From positions 2,852,001 through 2,916,000 of the forward strand of contig NZ_CP179203.1 of NCBI RefSeq assembly GCF_051201625.1: DNA of 64,000 nucleotides, given 5' to 3'. Under the pieces are notes generated by a model that saw only the letters and a list, made by a program, of their open reading frames with translations, was not told where the DNA came from and made no database searches. This stretch comes from Shimia sp051201625 (lineage in GTDB: Bacteria > Pseudomonadota > Alphaproteobacteria > Rhodobacterales > Rhodobacteraceae). Below are positions 17,324 through 26,913 of this stretch, piece by piece; position 1 is the first letter of the stretch, and every line of letters begins with the position of its first letter. The position numbers and the translations under genes were made by a program.

Positions 17324-18868
17324 TTAATGCGATGCCATCTGGAGGACCAAAGGGGTCTGAACCAGAGCAGTTTCATAGTTAGAAATCAGATGTTCAACAG
17401 AGGGACCGATGATGTCAGTAACCAGTGAGGGATACACTCCCAAGATTAGTGTCATGGCCACTAGCGGGGAGAATATCCACTTTTCTCGCGCAGACATATC
17501 CTTAATGGTTTTAAGGCTTTCTTTGATCAACTGCCCAAACACCACGCGCCGATACAGCCACAGTGCATAGGCAGCTGAAAGGATCACCCCTGAAGCCGCC
17601 ACCAAAGCAACCCAAGTATTGGCCTGAAACACACCAACCAAAACCAAAAACTCGCCAATGAAACCCGACGTACCAGGCAACCCAACGTTCGCCATGGTAA
17701 AAAACATAAAGATCAATGCATAAGCTGGCATACGATTAACTAGGCCGCCGTAGGCATCAATTTCTCTGGTGTGCATCCGGTCATATATTACGCCAACGCA
17801 AAGAAAGAGGGCACCGGAAATAAAGCCATGGCTTAGCATCTGGAAGATCGCCCCATCGATACCTTGTTGGTTCGCCGCAAAGATACCCATCGTCACATAA
17901 CCCATGTGAGCAACGGACGAGTAAGCGATCAACTTCTTCATGTCTTCCTGTACTAAGGCTACAAGCGACGTGTAGATGATCGCGATTGCTGACATCCACA
18001 TCACAACGGGCGTCAATATATCAGTGCCGATCGGAAACATTGGCAAGCTAAAACGCAGAAAACCGTAACCGCCCATCTTAAGAAGGATCGCTGCAAGAAC
18101 GACTGAACCCGCTGTAGGCGCCTGAACGTGAGCGTCAGGTAGCCAAGTATGTACTGGCCACATAGGCATTTTGACCGCAAAACTAGCAAAGAAGGCCAAA
18201 AACATGAGCGTCTGCATACCACCAAGCACTTGTACGCCCAATATCGACAGCGTTTCGGATGCGAATGTATGCTTCATCAAAATTGGAATGTCGGTTGTGC
18301 CTGCATCGACAAACATGCCGATCATGGCAACTAACATCAGTACCGACCCGAGAAACGTGTAGAGGAAAAATTTAAACGACGCATAAATTCTCTCTTTTCC
18401 ACCCCAAATTCCAATTATCAAGAACATTGGAATGAGCCCCGCCTCAAAAAACAGGTAAAATAGCACTAAATCTAACGCCATGAATACGCCCAGCATCAGC
18501 GTTTCCAAAAGAAGGAAAGCAATCATGTATTCTTTGACGCGTATTTTCACATCCCAACTTGCCCAAATCACCAATGGCATCATGAATGTTGTCAGCATTA
18601 CAAATAGAACCGAAATCCCATCGACCCCGAGCTTGTATTTAAGACCCAATAACCAGTCACGCTCTTCAACAAACTGCATGTCCGTATTCAGTGGGTCGAA
18701 CCCAGCGAGCACGAAAAGAGACACTAAAAAGGTGATGACCGTCGCGACTAGCGCCACCCACTTTGCATTACGTTGGGCGGCGGCTTCCTCGCCGCGCAAA
18801 AATATTGCAAGTATCGCAGCGGCTAGTGCTGGAATGAACGTCACAAGAGAAAGCAGGCTATCGTTCAT
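17324..18868 (-). CDS. nuoM: NADH-quinone oxidoreductase subunit M
   Basis: Antiporter-like proton-pumping subunit of complex I, 514 residues. ATG 18868 (MNDSLLSLVTF) is chosen because it overlaps the nuoL stop by 4 nt; the 40 codons upstream are nuoL sequence in another frame. Conserved features include VKMPMWPVHTWLPDAHVQAP and the AHMGYVTMG segment. Confidence 0.96.
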   Translation of the reverse strand: MNDSLLSLVTFIPALAAAILAIFLRGEEAAAQRNAKWVALVATVITFLVSLFVLAGFDPLNTDMQFVEERDWLLGLKYKLGVDGISVLFVMLTTFMMPLVIWASWDVKIRVKEYMIAFLLLETLMLGVFMALDLVLFYLFFEAGLIPMFLIIGIWGGKERIYASFKFFLYTFLGSVLMLVAMIGMFVDAGTTDIPILMKHTFASETLSILGVQVLGGMQTLMFLAFFASFAVKMPMWPVHTWLPDAHVQAPTAGSVVLAAILLKMGGYGFLRFSLPMFPIGTDILTPVVMWMSAIAIIYTSLVALVQEDMKKLIAYSSVAHMGYVTMGIFAANQQGIDGAIFQMLSHGFISGALFLCVGVIYDRMHTREIDAYGGLVNRMPAYALIFMFFTMANVGLPGTSGFIGEFLVLVGVFQANTWVALVAASGVILSAAYALWLYRRVVFGQLIKESLKTIKDMSAREKWIFSPLVAMTLILGVYPSLVTDIIGPSVEHLISNYETALVQTPLVLQMASH

Positions 18869-21054
18869 AACTGCGCTCCTCCGTTGAGCGTGATCCATGT
18901 GATCAACACTACAAGGCCAACAACCATGGCAAAGGCGTAGGTGAAGATGTAACCAGATTGCGCGCGGCCTGCTAGCCGGGTAATCCACGGAACAAGACCC
19001 ATCGCTACACCGTTAAGCGAACCATCAATTACGTCACCATCGCCACGCTTCCATAAAAGTCGACCAAGGGCTGATGCTGGTCGAACAAAGAGGAGGTCGT
19101 AAATTTCGTCAAAGTACCACTTATTTAACAGGAATAGATATAGTGGCCGTTGGCTCTCAGCGACTCTGGCAGGCATTGACGGGTTCCAGACATAGAACCA
19201 AAGCGCAATTATTAGGCCAGACACCATTGCGACAAATGGGCTAACCTTAACCCAATTCGGAGCATGATGCGCTTCATCCATTACGTGATTTTTCGGATTA
19301 TGAAAAATAGCACCTATCGGTGCCGTACCATGATGAACGGCCATAACAACCGCATGCTTGGGATCGTCGTGCGCCGCTTCGTGCGCATCACCTGACCCAT
19401 GGTGCTCTTCAACCTTAGCAGTATGATCATTGCGTTGCTCATTCGCATCGCCCGCAATTTCGCCGTGATCCGCTTCCACTGCGGAGTGGCTATCACCATG
19501 ACCTTCTTTTGACTGTTCCTCATGCGCCTCTATCCCAAAAAATGCATTTACCTGGTGATGATCACCAAAGAACTGACCATACCAAATCATCCCAGAAAAT
19601 ACGGATCCCATCGCGAGAGCGCCAAGTGGAATTAGCATAGTCATAGGGCTTTCATGGGCGTGTTCGTGGGTATTCTTGTTGCCGCGCGGCGTACCGAAGA
19701 ATGTCATGAACATCAGTCGCCAACTATAAAAACTCGTACATAATGCTGCAATAACAAGCATCCAAAATGCATAGCCGCCCGCTGTGCCAGCAAATGCACT
19801 TTCAATTATTGCATCTTTGGACAAAAACCCTGCAAAACCAATAGTAGTGAGCGGAATGCCAACTCCGGTGATGGCAAGGGTACCTATCATCATCGCCCAA
19901 TACGTGTATGGAATTTTCTTACGCAAACCACCATAGTTCCGCATGTCTTGTTCATGGTGCATTGCGTGGATCACAGAACCAGCACCAAGAAACAGCATCG
20001 CCTTGAAGAATGCGTGCGTGAACAGGTGGAACATGGCGGCCGAATAGACGCCAACACCAGCTGCAACAAACATGTAGCCCAACTGCGAACACGTGGAATA
20101 AGCAATCACACGCTTGATGTCGTTTTGTACCAACCCCACGGTCGCGGCAAAGAACGCGGTAGAAGCACCAAGGAAGGTAACGAATGCCATAGCTTCGGGT
20201 GCGTACTCCATCAACGGTGACATACGACACACGAGAAATACGCCCGCCGTCACCATTGTCGCAGCGTGGATCAACGCTGAAACAGGCGTTGGGCCTTCCA
20301 TCGCATCGGGCAGCCAAGTGTGCAGAAATAGCTGCGCTGACTTACCCATTGCTCCAATAAACAGGAGGACAGCCAGCAGGTTGGCTGCGTTCCATTCACG
20401 CCACAGGAATTCCAACTGCGTTTCCGCCAATGCTGGAGCTGCAGCAAAAATATCCTCAAACTTAATGCTGTCGGTCATCAAATAGATGCCACAAATGCCC
20501 AGCACGAAGCCAAAATCCCCTATACGATTGACTACGAAAGCTTTGATCGCTGCTGCATTGGCTGAGGGTTTTTTGTAATAAAAGCCTATCAATAGGTATG
20601 AAGCGACGCCCACCCCTTCCCAGCCAAAAAACATCTGAACTAAATCGTCAGCAGTCACGAGGGCCAGCATGGCGAAGGTGAAAAACGACAGATATGCGAA
20701 GAAGCGCGCTTTGTAGTGTTCGCCATCACCCCAAGCTTCATCGTGCGCCATGTAGCCAATGGAATAAAGATGCACCAACGCTGACACTGTGGTCACAACT
20801 ATTAGCATAATTGCCGTTAAACGATCCAAACGGATGGACCACGCTGCATCCAGCGTTCCCGATTGAACGAACTCAAGAATGTGTATCTGCTGCATAATGC
20901 CGTTATGGCCCAAAAACACTATCCAGCTCAGCAAACACGCCAGGAACAAAAGACCTGTGGTTACATTTTGCGCGCCTTTCTCCCCGATGAAGCGCCAACC
21001 AAAACCACTGATTAAGCTACCTAGAAGTGGCGCGAACAGGATGATTTTTTCCAT
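18865..21054 (-). CDS. nuoL: NADH-quinone oxidoreductase subunit L with a His-rich insertion
   Basis: The distal proton-pumping subunit of complex I. At 729 residues it is much longer than E. coli NuoL (613). The core is standard: GWEGVGVASYLLIGFYY, GAMGKSAQLFLHTWLPDAM and LFTHAFFKAMLFLGAGSVIH. The extra length is mainly a hydrophilic His/Asp/Glu-rich stretch at about residues 510-572, before the last membrane helices and lateral helix. It follows nuoK by 6 bp. Confidence 0.96.
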   Translation of the reverse strand: MEKIILFAPLLGSLISGFGWRFIGEKGAQNVTTGLLFLACLLSWIVFLGHNGIMQQIHILEFVQSGTLDAAWSIRLDRLTAIMLIVVTTVSALVHLYSIGYMAHDEAWGDGEHYKARFFAYLSFFTFAMLALVTADDLVQMFFGWEGVGVASYLLIGFYYKKPSANAAAIKAFVVNRIGDFGFVLGICGIYLMTDSIKFEDIFAAAPALAETQLEFLWREWNAANLLAVLLFIGAMGKSAQLFLHTWLPDAMEGPTPVSALIHAATMVTAGVFLVCRMSPLMEYAPEAMAFVTFLGASTAFFAATVGLVQNDIKRVIAYSTCSQLGYMFVAAGVGVYSAAMFHLFTHAFFKAMLFLGAGSVIHAMHHEQDMRNYGGLRKKIPYTYWAMMIGTLAITGVGIPLTTIGFAGFLSKDAIIESAFAGTAGGYAFWMLVIAALCTSFYSWRLMFMTFFGTPRGNKNTHEHAHESPMTMLIPLGALAMGSVFSGMIWYGQFFGDHHQVNAFFGIEAHEEQSKEGHGDSHSAVEADHGEIAGDANEQRNDHTAKVEEHHGSGDAHEAAHDDPKHAVVMAVHHGTAPIGAIFHNPKNHVMDEAHHAPNWVKVSPFVAMVSGLIIALWFYVWNPSMPARVAESQRPLYLFLLNKWYFDEIYDLLFVRPASALGRLLWKRGDGDVIDGSLNGVAMGLVPWITRLAGRAQSGYIFTYAFAMVVGLVVLITWITLNGGAQL

Positions 21055-21060
21055 CGTCGC

Positions 21061-21366
21061 CTAGCCTTTCATCACATTGACATCTTCAACCGCGATTGTG
21101 CCGCGGTTTCGGAAGAATGACACGAGGATTGCAAGACCAATGGCTGCCTCTGCCGCGGCCACGGTCAGTACGAACAATGTGAAAACTTGTCCCACCAGAT
21201 CCCCAAGAAAACTGGAAAATGCCACTAGATTAATATTTACAGCCAACAATATCAGCTCAATCGACATAAGCAGTATGATGACATTCTTCCGGTTCAAAAA
21301 TAGGCCAAAAATGCCAATTACGAATAACGTCGCTGCCACGCCTAAGTAGTGTTCCAAGCCAATCAT
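21061..21366 (-). CDS. nuoK: NADH-quinone oxidoreductase subunit K
   Basis: A 101-residue, three-helix membrane subunit. The signature IELILLAVNINLVAF carries the conserved membrane Glu (first E of the motif), and VAAAEAAIGLAILVSFFRNRG carries the second. Length matches the family. It sits between nuoJ and nuoL. Confidence 0.96.
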   Translation of the reverse strand: MIGLEHYLGVAATLFVIGIFGLFLNRKNVIILLMSIELILLAVNINLVAFSSFLGDLVGQVFTLFVLTVAAAEAAIGLAILVSFFRNRGTIAVEDVNVMKG

Positions 21367-21402
21367 TTTCGGTCCCTCGGTTCTTTTTTTCCCAGTCTGT
21401 GC

Positions 21403-22011
21403 TCAGAGGCCCTGTCCTGGTTTTATGTCTCTTAATTCCATCGAGTCGGCTGGATCACGCCACATTTGTGCCAACACATTTTGACGCTTAATATCCTTGC
21501 GATGCCGCAGGGTCAGAACGATTGCGCCAATCATGGCCACCAATAAAATCAAACCCGCTAGCTGGAACAGCAGAAAGTACTGATCATACAGGATTACGCC
21601 CAGCGCCTCAGTATTGTGCATATCAGTGGGTGTGACAGCACCACGCAGTGCCTGAGCCTGTTCAGACACTTCCCAGGCACCGAACGCTATTCCTAGTTGC
21701 ATCAACAATACAACACCTATTAGCAGAGCCAGTGGCATGTATTGCGCCATCTCCGCCTTCAGTTCGGCAAAGTCTACATCCAGCATCATCACAACGAATA
21801 AGAACAAGACTGCGACGGCCCCAACATAGACAATGATAAGTAACATGGCGACAAACTCCGCGCCAAGCAGAACGAAAAGGCCTGCCGAGCTCAAAAACGC
21901 CAATATCAACCAGAGCACCGAATGTACTGGATTGCGGCTGATTACAGTAAAAAAACCGCCTGCAATCACACAGATCGCAAACAGGTAGAATGCAATTGCT
22001 GTGATGGTCAT
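21403..22011 (-). CDS. nuoJ: NADH-quinone oxidoreductase subunit J
   Basis: A 202-residue membrane subunit with five predicted helices; the conserved VIVYVGAVAVLFLFVVMML-like segment reads LLIIVYVGAVAVLFLFVVMM. It works in the E-channel beside NuoK and NuoA. The ATG overlaps the stop of the preceding CMD-like gene by 4 nt, indicating translational coupling to that accessory gene. Confidence 0.95.
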   Translation of the reverse strand: MTITAIAFYLFAICVIAGGFFTVISRNPVHSVLWLILAFLSSAGLFVLLGAEFVAMLLIIVYVGAVAVLFLFVVMMLDVDFAELKAEMAQYMPLALLIGVVLLMQLGIAFGAWEVSEQAQALRGAVTPTDMHNTEALGVILYDQYFLLFQLAGLILLVAMIGAIVLTLRHRKDIKRQNVLAQMWRDPADSMELRDIKPGQGL

Positions 22012-22415
22012 GTGTCACTTCCCTTTTTTTCCGCTAAAATTTCCTGCGCAAGATCCATGGCGCGAGTACTTGCAGGAATACCTGCGAACATCGACATTTG
22101 TCCGATGCATTCCACAATTTCCTGTCTCGTCGCCCCAGCTTCCATAAGATGGCGAACCGTGAGGCGAATTTGAGCATCAGCCTGCGCACCGAGAACAGTT
22201 AGTGCTGCCAAAGTAAGCAAAAGCCGAGTTTTAGCATCAAGCCCATTTGAATTGATAGTATTGCCAAAGAACATCTCCATAACGTCCTTGGGCATAGTCG
22301 GCCACAACGCCTCAAACCCTTTTGGGGTGAACGACTCTAGGGCGGGATTCATGGCCTTAGCCATTTCCTGATATTGCGCAAACATCGTTTCGAATGGGTT
22401 CTTTGAATCTGTCAT
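22008..22415 (-). CDS. Carboxymuconolactone-decarboxylase-like protein inside the nuo operon
   Basis: A 135-residue helical protein resembling the CMD/AhpD fold (LDAKTRLLLTLAALTVLGA, then RHLMEAGATRQEIVECIGQMS). The CxxC peroxidase motif of AhpD-type members is absent; one Cys remains in the core. ATG 22415 overlaps the nuoI stop by 4 nt, and its own stop overlaps nuoJ, so it is embedded tightly between complex I genes. I recall similar genes here in other Rhodobacterales, but no defined role. It could be an assembly or quinone-related factor; that is inference. Confidence 0.8.
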   Translation of the reverse strand: MTDSKNPFETMFAQYQEMAKAMNPALESFTPKGFEALWPTMPKDVMEMFFGNTINSNGLDAKTRLLLTLAALTVLGAQADAQIRLTVRHLMEAGATRQEIVECIGQMSMFAGIPASTRAMDLAQEILAEKKGSDT

Positions 22416-22906
22416 CTGTAGGGCGCATCCAACGCAATGTTGCGAGCGATCTCTGCTTCCCAACGATCACCATTGGCAAGTAATTTTGCCTTATCATAAA
22501 ATAATTCTTCACGTGTTTCCGTGGCAAACTCGAAGTTCGGTCCCTCAACTACTGCATCCACAGGGCAAGCTTCCTGACAGAACCCACAGTAAATGCACTT
22601 GGTCATATCAATGTCATAGCGTGTCGTGCGGCGGCTGCCGTCTTCACGCGGCTCTGCATCAATAGTGATTGCCTGCGCGGGACAGATTGCTTCGCATAGC
22701 TTGCAAGCAATGCATCGTTCTTCCCCATTAGGATAACGCCGCAGTACGTGCTCACCACGGAAACGTGGCGACAGCGGGCCCTTCTCATGCGGGTAATTTA
22801 TCGTAGCTTTTGGTTTGAAAAAATATTTCATACCTAATTTAAAACCCAGTACGAAATCTTTCAGTAAAAAGTAACTCGCGGCGCGCTTATAATCGATTGC
22901 GGTCAT
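22412..22906 (-). CDS. nuoI: NADH-quinone oxidoreductase subunit I
   Basis: Peripheral-arm subunit carrying two 4Fe-4S clusters (N6a/N6b), bound by CIACKLCEAICP and CIYCGFCQEACP. 164 residues from ATG 22906 (MTAIDYKRAA), preceded by GGAGG at a good distance, inside the nuoH end; the longer frame from 22933 overlaps nuoH and adds unlike-family residues. RGEHVLRRYPNGEERC is the expected lead-in. Confidence 0.96.
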   Translation of the reverse strand: MTAIDYKRAASYFLLKDFVLGFKLGMKYFFKPKATINYPHEKGPLSPRFRGEHVLRRYPNGEERCIACKLCEAICPAQAITIDAEPREDGSRRTTRYDIDMTKCIYCGFCQEACPVDAVVEGPNFEFATETREELFYDKAKLLANGDRWEAEIARNIALDAPYR

Positions 22907-22907
22907 C

Positions 22908-23948
22908 TCAACCTCCAATTGCCCAGCGTGCATAAGCGCCGCCGAAAAGTTCGAATTTCGCGAAGAACGCTACAATAACAACCCAAGCAAGCGACATTGG
23001 CAGAAACACTTTCCAGCCAACCCGCATTAGCTGGTCGTATCGGTAGCGCGGTGCGATGGCCTTGACCATCGAGAACACAAAAAACACAAGGCAAATTTTA
23101 CCTAACATCCAGAGAAGCCCGTCCGGCAAACCTGGGATTGGTGAAAGCCAACCACCTAAAAAAATAACCGACACCAGCGCGCACATCAAAACAATGGCAA
23201 CATACTCACCAATCATAAATAGCAGGAAGGGGGTCGAACTATACTCTACCTGATATCCGGCCACGAGTTCCGACTCCGCTTCAGGAAGATCAAACGGCGG
23301 ACGGTTTGTTTCAGCCATGGCAGAGATCAAGAATAAGAAAAACATTGGAAAGTGCGGCAACCAATACCATGAAAAAACACCGTACGCACCGTCCTGAGCT
23401 CGCACTATGTCTCCAAAGTTCATCGACCCTGTGGTTATGATCACGCCGATTATGATCAGTCCTAGAGATACCTCATACGAAATCATCTGTGCGGCAGAGC
23501 GCAATGATCCCAAAAAAGGATACTTGGAATTTGATGCCCAACCACCCATGATCACCCCGTAGACCTCAAGCGAAGAAACGGCAAAGACGTAAAGGATCGC
23601 TACATTGATATCTGACACGACCCAGCCGTCATTGAACGGGATGACCGCCCATGCGATCGTGGCCATTACCAGACTGATCATTGGCGCTAGGAGGAAAACA
23701 AATTTGTCTGCCCCTGCAGGATAAACAATTTCTTTGACGATATACTTTATGAAATCAGCAAATGACTGCAGTAATCCAAATGTCCCCACGACATTGGGGC
23801 CTCGGCGTAGTTGTACAGCGGCCCATATCTTGCGATCCGCGTAAAGCAAAAAAGCCAGCGCAAGAAGCAAGGGCACTACGACCAACAGAACTTGCCCCAA
23901 CGTGAGCAGAAATATCCCTAGGTAAGTGGTAGAAAAGTATTCAGTCAT
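22908..23948 (-). CDS. nuoH: NADH-quinone oxidoreductase subunit H
   Basis: The membrane subunit that forms much of the quinone-binding chamber, 346 residues with eight or more helices. Diagnostic segments are AVQLRRGPNVVGTFGLLQSF, AETNRPPFDLPEAESELVAG and the C-terminal RYRYDQLMRVGWKVFLPMSL. It ends 1 bp before the nuoI start. Confidence 0.97.
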   Translation of the reverse strand: MTEYFSTTYLGIFLLTLGQVLLVVVPLLLALAFLLYADRKIWAAVQLRRGPNVVGTFGLLQSFADFIKYIVKEIVYPAGADKFVFLLAPMISLVMATIAWAVIPFNDGWVVSDINVAILYVFAVSSLEVYGVIMGGWASNSKYPFLGSLRSAAQMISYEVSLGLIIIGVIITTGSMNFGDIVRAQDGAYGVFSWYWLPHFPMFFLFLISAMAETNRPPFDLPEAESELVAGYQVEYSSTPFLLFMIGEYVAIVLMCALVSVIFLGGWLSPIPGLPDGLLWMLGKICLVFFVFSMVKAIAPRYRYDQLMRVGWKVFLPMSLAWVVIVAFFAKFELFGGAYARWAIGG

Positions 23949-23954
23949 AGGTCC

Positions 23955-24371
23955 TCACACCGTCGGTATTCTGTTATCTTTGCAGCTTGAAACAATGACC
24001 TCAGCGTCAATCGTCTTCGAACCGCGTGGTAAGGCAGCCGAAATGGTGTAAACCGCATCCCCACTCCAGATACCACCCTGAAAATTGACAGTTGTGCGCA
24101 AGTGACGCGCAAAACCAAAGCCTCGAATTAGCGCATACTGTGCTGCCGCGCACTCGGCGTATTGGTGTACATCTTGATCGTTTCGCGCGCCCGTCATGAA
24201 AACGAGAAAGTTGACCAGATCACCTTCTAACAGACGTGTATCGACGCTTTGATAGACAGGCTCAAAAACTATTCCATCACGCATAACCTGTTCCTCCCGC
24301 GCCGTAGTGCATGCTGACAAAGCGGCACAAAAAGCTAGGCTTACAAGAGGGTAAGAGGTGCGTTGGTCCAT
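23955..24371 (-). CDS. Small lipoprotein between nuoG and nuoH
   Basis: A 138-residue predicted lipoprotein: signal peptide ending in L-S-A-C (Cys21) followed by an uncharacterised domain with several Cys and aromatic residues (YAECAAAQYALIRGFGFARH). No family is recognised. It is 6 bp upstream of nuoH and 9 bp downstream of nuoG, so it must be co-transcribed with complex I genes. The periplasmic location implied by the lipobox suggests a role on the outer face of the membrane, perhaps in assembly. Confidence 0.75.
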   Translation of the reverse strand: MDQRTSYPLVSLAFCAALSACTTAREEQVMRDGIVFEPVYQSVDTRLLEGDLVNFLVFMTGARNDQDVHQYAECAAAQYALIRGFGFARHLRTTVNFQGGIWSGDAVYTISAALPRGSKTIDAEVIVSSCKDNRIPTV

Positions 24372-24380
24372 TTTATTTAA

Positions 24381-26396
24381 TCACTCCGCCGCAATTTTCT
24401 TTTGCACAAACCTTGCCTTAGCGGCGGCTGACAATTCGGCCATCAGTTCGCTTGCTCGTGCAATCGGGTTGGAAAGATAAAAATCATCCACTGCAACTTT
24501 AAAACGGCCTTTTTCAAGTCTGCGTGCGGGCAGTGGCAACCATTCGTTTTCCACAACTTTATCAATTTGAGCCAAATGAGGCACTTCATGAACGAGTATG
24601 TTGCGAAGTTGCGCCAGAGAATTGTAACCAAGCGGAGTACCCAGTTCTGCGCTTAACGCTCGCAAAATGGCCCAGCTATCTTTCGCCTCACCCGGCGCAT
24701 ATCCAGCCCGCATCGACAGTTGTGGGCGACCCTCAGTGTTTACGAACAGACCGTTTTCTTCCGTGTAAGCTGACGCAGGCAAAATCACATCGGCACGATG
24801 CGCTCCACGATCCCCATGGCTGCCTTGGTAAATGACGAAAGGTCCGGCGGCAATGTCGACTTCATCAGCACCTAAGTTAAATACTACCTCAGCTCCGCTC
24901 AGCGCAGCATCAATGCCTCCTTCAGTAACAGCACCAACATCCAACGCACCCACACGACTTGCCGCCGTGTGCAGGACCATCATCTTGCCTCCAAGCGCGT
25001 CCGCTAGCGCCATTGCTTGCCCCAATACGGCAGCGCCGTCTCCTTCGCAAATTGCTCCCTGCCCTACAATGACAATTGCGTCATTCTTAGGTTTCGCCGT
25101 ACGCACCATTTTATTAAGCGGAATGCGACCGGGCCCTGCAAAATTATAATCATAGGTAAGATCAAGTCCCTTGCGACCGATAACAGTCACCTCAGCGCCC
25201 TTAGTCCAAGCCTTACGGATGCGCGCATTCAACACTGGCGCTTCATCTCGTGGGTTCGTGCCAATCAAAATGATTGCCTGCGCATTGTCGATATCCTCAA
25301 TCGACGCGTTACCGACATAGGCCGAGCGGTTATTGGCTGGCAGCACGGCCCCATTAGTCCGACATTCTATATTGCCTTCAAGCCCATCGATAATTTGTTT
25401 TAGGGCAAAAACTGCCTCAACTGGCGCAAGATCGCCCACGAGACCAGCTACTTTCTGGCCGATGAGTGCTGATGCGGTTGCATTCAAGGCCTCACCCCAA
25501 GACACGGGCTCCAGCTTGCCATTCACCCGCATGTACGGCTTATCCAAACGCTGGCGGCGCAGGCCATCCCAAACGAAGCGTGTTTTATCACTTATCCATT
25601 CTTCGTTAACCCCATCATGGTTCCTTGGTAATATCCGCATGACCTCTCGGCCCTTGGTGTCTACGCGAATATTGGATCCCAAAGCATCCATGACATCTAT
25701 TGTCTCTGTTTTCGTAAGTTCCCAAGGTCTTGCCGAGAACGCATAGGGCTTGGAAGTCAACGCACCAACAGGACACAGATCAATGATGTTACCTTGAAGA
25801 TTGGAGTCTAAAGTTTGGTTCAAGTAACTGGTAATCTCAGCATCTTCGCCACGACCCGTTTGACCCATTTGAGTGATCCCAGCCACTTCGCTTGTAAAAC
25901 GCACACAGCGTGTACAAGAAATGCAGCGCGTCATCGTAGTCGAAACAAGCGGACCAAGGTCTAGATCGTCCACCGCGCGCTTCGCCTCTTTGAACCGGCT
26001 GCCGGAAACTCCGTAGGCCACAGCCTGATCCTGCAGATCGCATTCGCCACCCTGATCACAAATGGGGCAATCCAGAGGGTGGTTAATGAGCATGAACTCC
26101 ATAACACCCTCACGCGCTTTTTTGACCATCGGCGAGTTAGTTTTTACGACCGGGGCCTGCCCTTCGGGACCGGGGCGCAAATCACGTACCTGCATTGCGC
26201 AAGACGCAGCAGGCTTGGGAGGACCGCCCACAACTTCAACAAGGCACATACGACAATTTCCAGCTATAGAAAGTCGTTCGTGATAACAGAACCGAGGGAT
26301 CTCAACCCCCGCTTGTTCACAGGCTTGAATTAGGGTCATTGCCCCATCAACCTCAACCTCATTTTCATCGATGATGATCTTGCGTAGGTCAGACAT
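24381..26396 (-). CDS. nuoG: NADH-quinone oxidoreductase subunit G
   Basis: Largest peripheral subunit, 671 residues. The N-terminal 2Fe-2S domain (CYHERLSIAGNCRMCLVEV), the HPLDCPICDQGGECDLQD segment that binds N5/N4, and the 4Fe-4S ligands in TRCISCTRCVRFTSEVAG are intact. A molybdopterin-oxidoreductase-like domain follows. The later region is shorter than in E. coli (about 900 residues), as is normal for alphaproteobacterial/mitochondrial-type complexes. Confidence 0.96.
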   Translation of the reverse strand: MSDLRKIIIDENEVEVDGAMTLIQACEQAGVEIPRFCYHERLSIAGNCRMCLVEVVGGPPKPAASCAMQVRDLRPGPEGQAPVVKTNSPMVKKAREGVMEFMLINHPLDCPICDQGGECDLQDQAVAYGVSGSRFKEAKRAVDDLDLGPLVSTTMTRCISCTRCVRFTSEVAGITQMGQTGRGEDAEITSYLNQTLDSNLQGNIIDLCPVGALTSKPYAFSARPWELTKTETIDVMDALGSNIRVDTKGREVMRILPRNHDGVNEEWISDKTRFVWDGLRRQRLDKPYMRVNGKLEPVSWGEALNATASALIGQKVAGLVGDLAPVEAVFALKQIIDGLEGNIECRTNGAVLPANNRSAYVGNASIEDIDNAQAIILIGTNPRDEAPVLNARIRKAWTKGAEVTVIGRKGLDLTYDYNFAGPGRIPLNKMVRTAKPKNDAIVIVGQGAICEGDGAAVLGQAMALADALGGKMMVLHTAASRVGALDVGAVTEGGIDAALSGAEVVFNLGADEVDIAAGPFVIYQGSHGDRGAHRADVILPASAYTEENGLFVNTEGRPQLSMRAGYAPGEAKDSWAILRALSAELGTPLGYNSLAQLRNILVHEVPHLAQIDKVVENEWLPLPARRLEKGRFKVAVDDFYLSNPIARASELMAELSAAAKARFVQKKIAAE

Positions 26397-26399
26397 GAC

Positions 26400-26810
26400 T
26401 CACTTCGCCCTCAAATATACGCCGATCGCGCTGTTACGTTCGATTTCCGCGTGCCCAAGCTCGCAGAAGGATTCCGGTTCGTCATGGCTGACGCCTTTGA
26501 CTTTCATGTAGGCTTCGCCGCGTTTCCGCATACGCGCCTTCTCTTCATCGGAGCGGATGTAGGCCTTGATCTCAGCTTCACTGTACCCCAACGCCTGCGC
26601 CTGACGGCCAAGCGACCAGAGCCTAGTGACGCCCTTGATCTTACGTGCATCAATGACACTACATTCTTCCGAAATCACGTATGCCACGAGAATATAGTAG
26701 ACCTGGTCGTCAATGTCGCTCACATCACGCAGAGGAGGCTTTGCCGCAGCAACGCCGGCACCAGCCAACACAACGGCCGATAGTAGAGCAGAAATCGCAG
26801 TTGATTTCAT
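26400..26810 (-). CDS. DUF5333-family secreted protein in the nuo operon
   Basis: A 136-residue protein with a cleavable signal peptide (MKSTAISALLSAVVLAGAGVAAA) and a helical domain I assign to DUF5333, a family known from Rhodobacterales. Its function is unknown. ATG 26810 is supported by AGAGG upstream and by the signal peptide; the longer frame from 26855 is not. It lies 3 bp before nuoG. Two cysteines (in EECSVI and SFCELG) could form a periplasmic disulfide. Confidence 0.75.
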   Translation of the reverse strand: MKSTAISALLSAVVLAGAGVAAAKPPLRDVSDIDDQVYYILVAYVISEECSVIDARKIKGVTRLWSLGRQAQALGYSEAEIKAYIRSDEEKARMRKRGEAYMKVKGVSHDEPESFCELGHAEIERNSAIGVYLRAK

Positions 26811-26913
26811 GAAAACCTCTCTGCTGGCTGGCTGACAAACTGTCTGCCCACGCAAAAGAATGGAGGCTCTTTCTCAGAAGGCCAATAAAAGCCGCAATAT
26901 GTGCCCCTACGCG

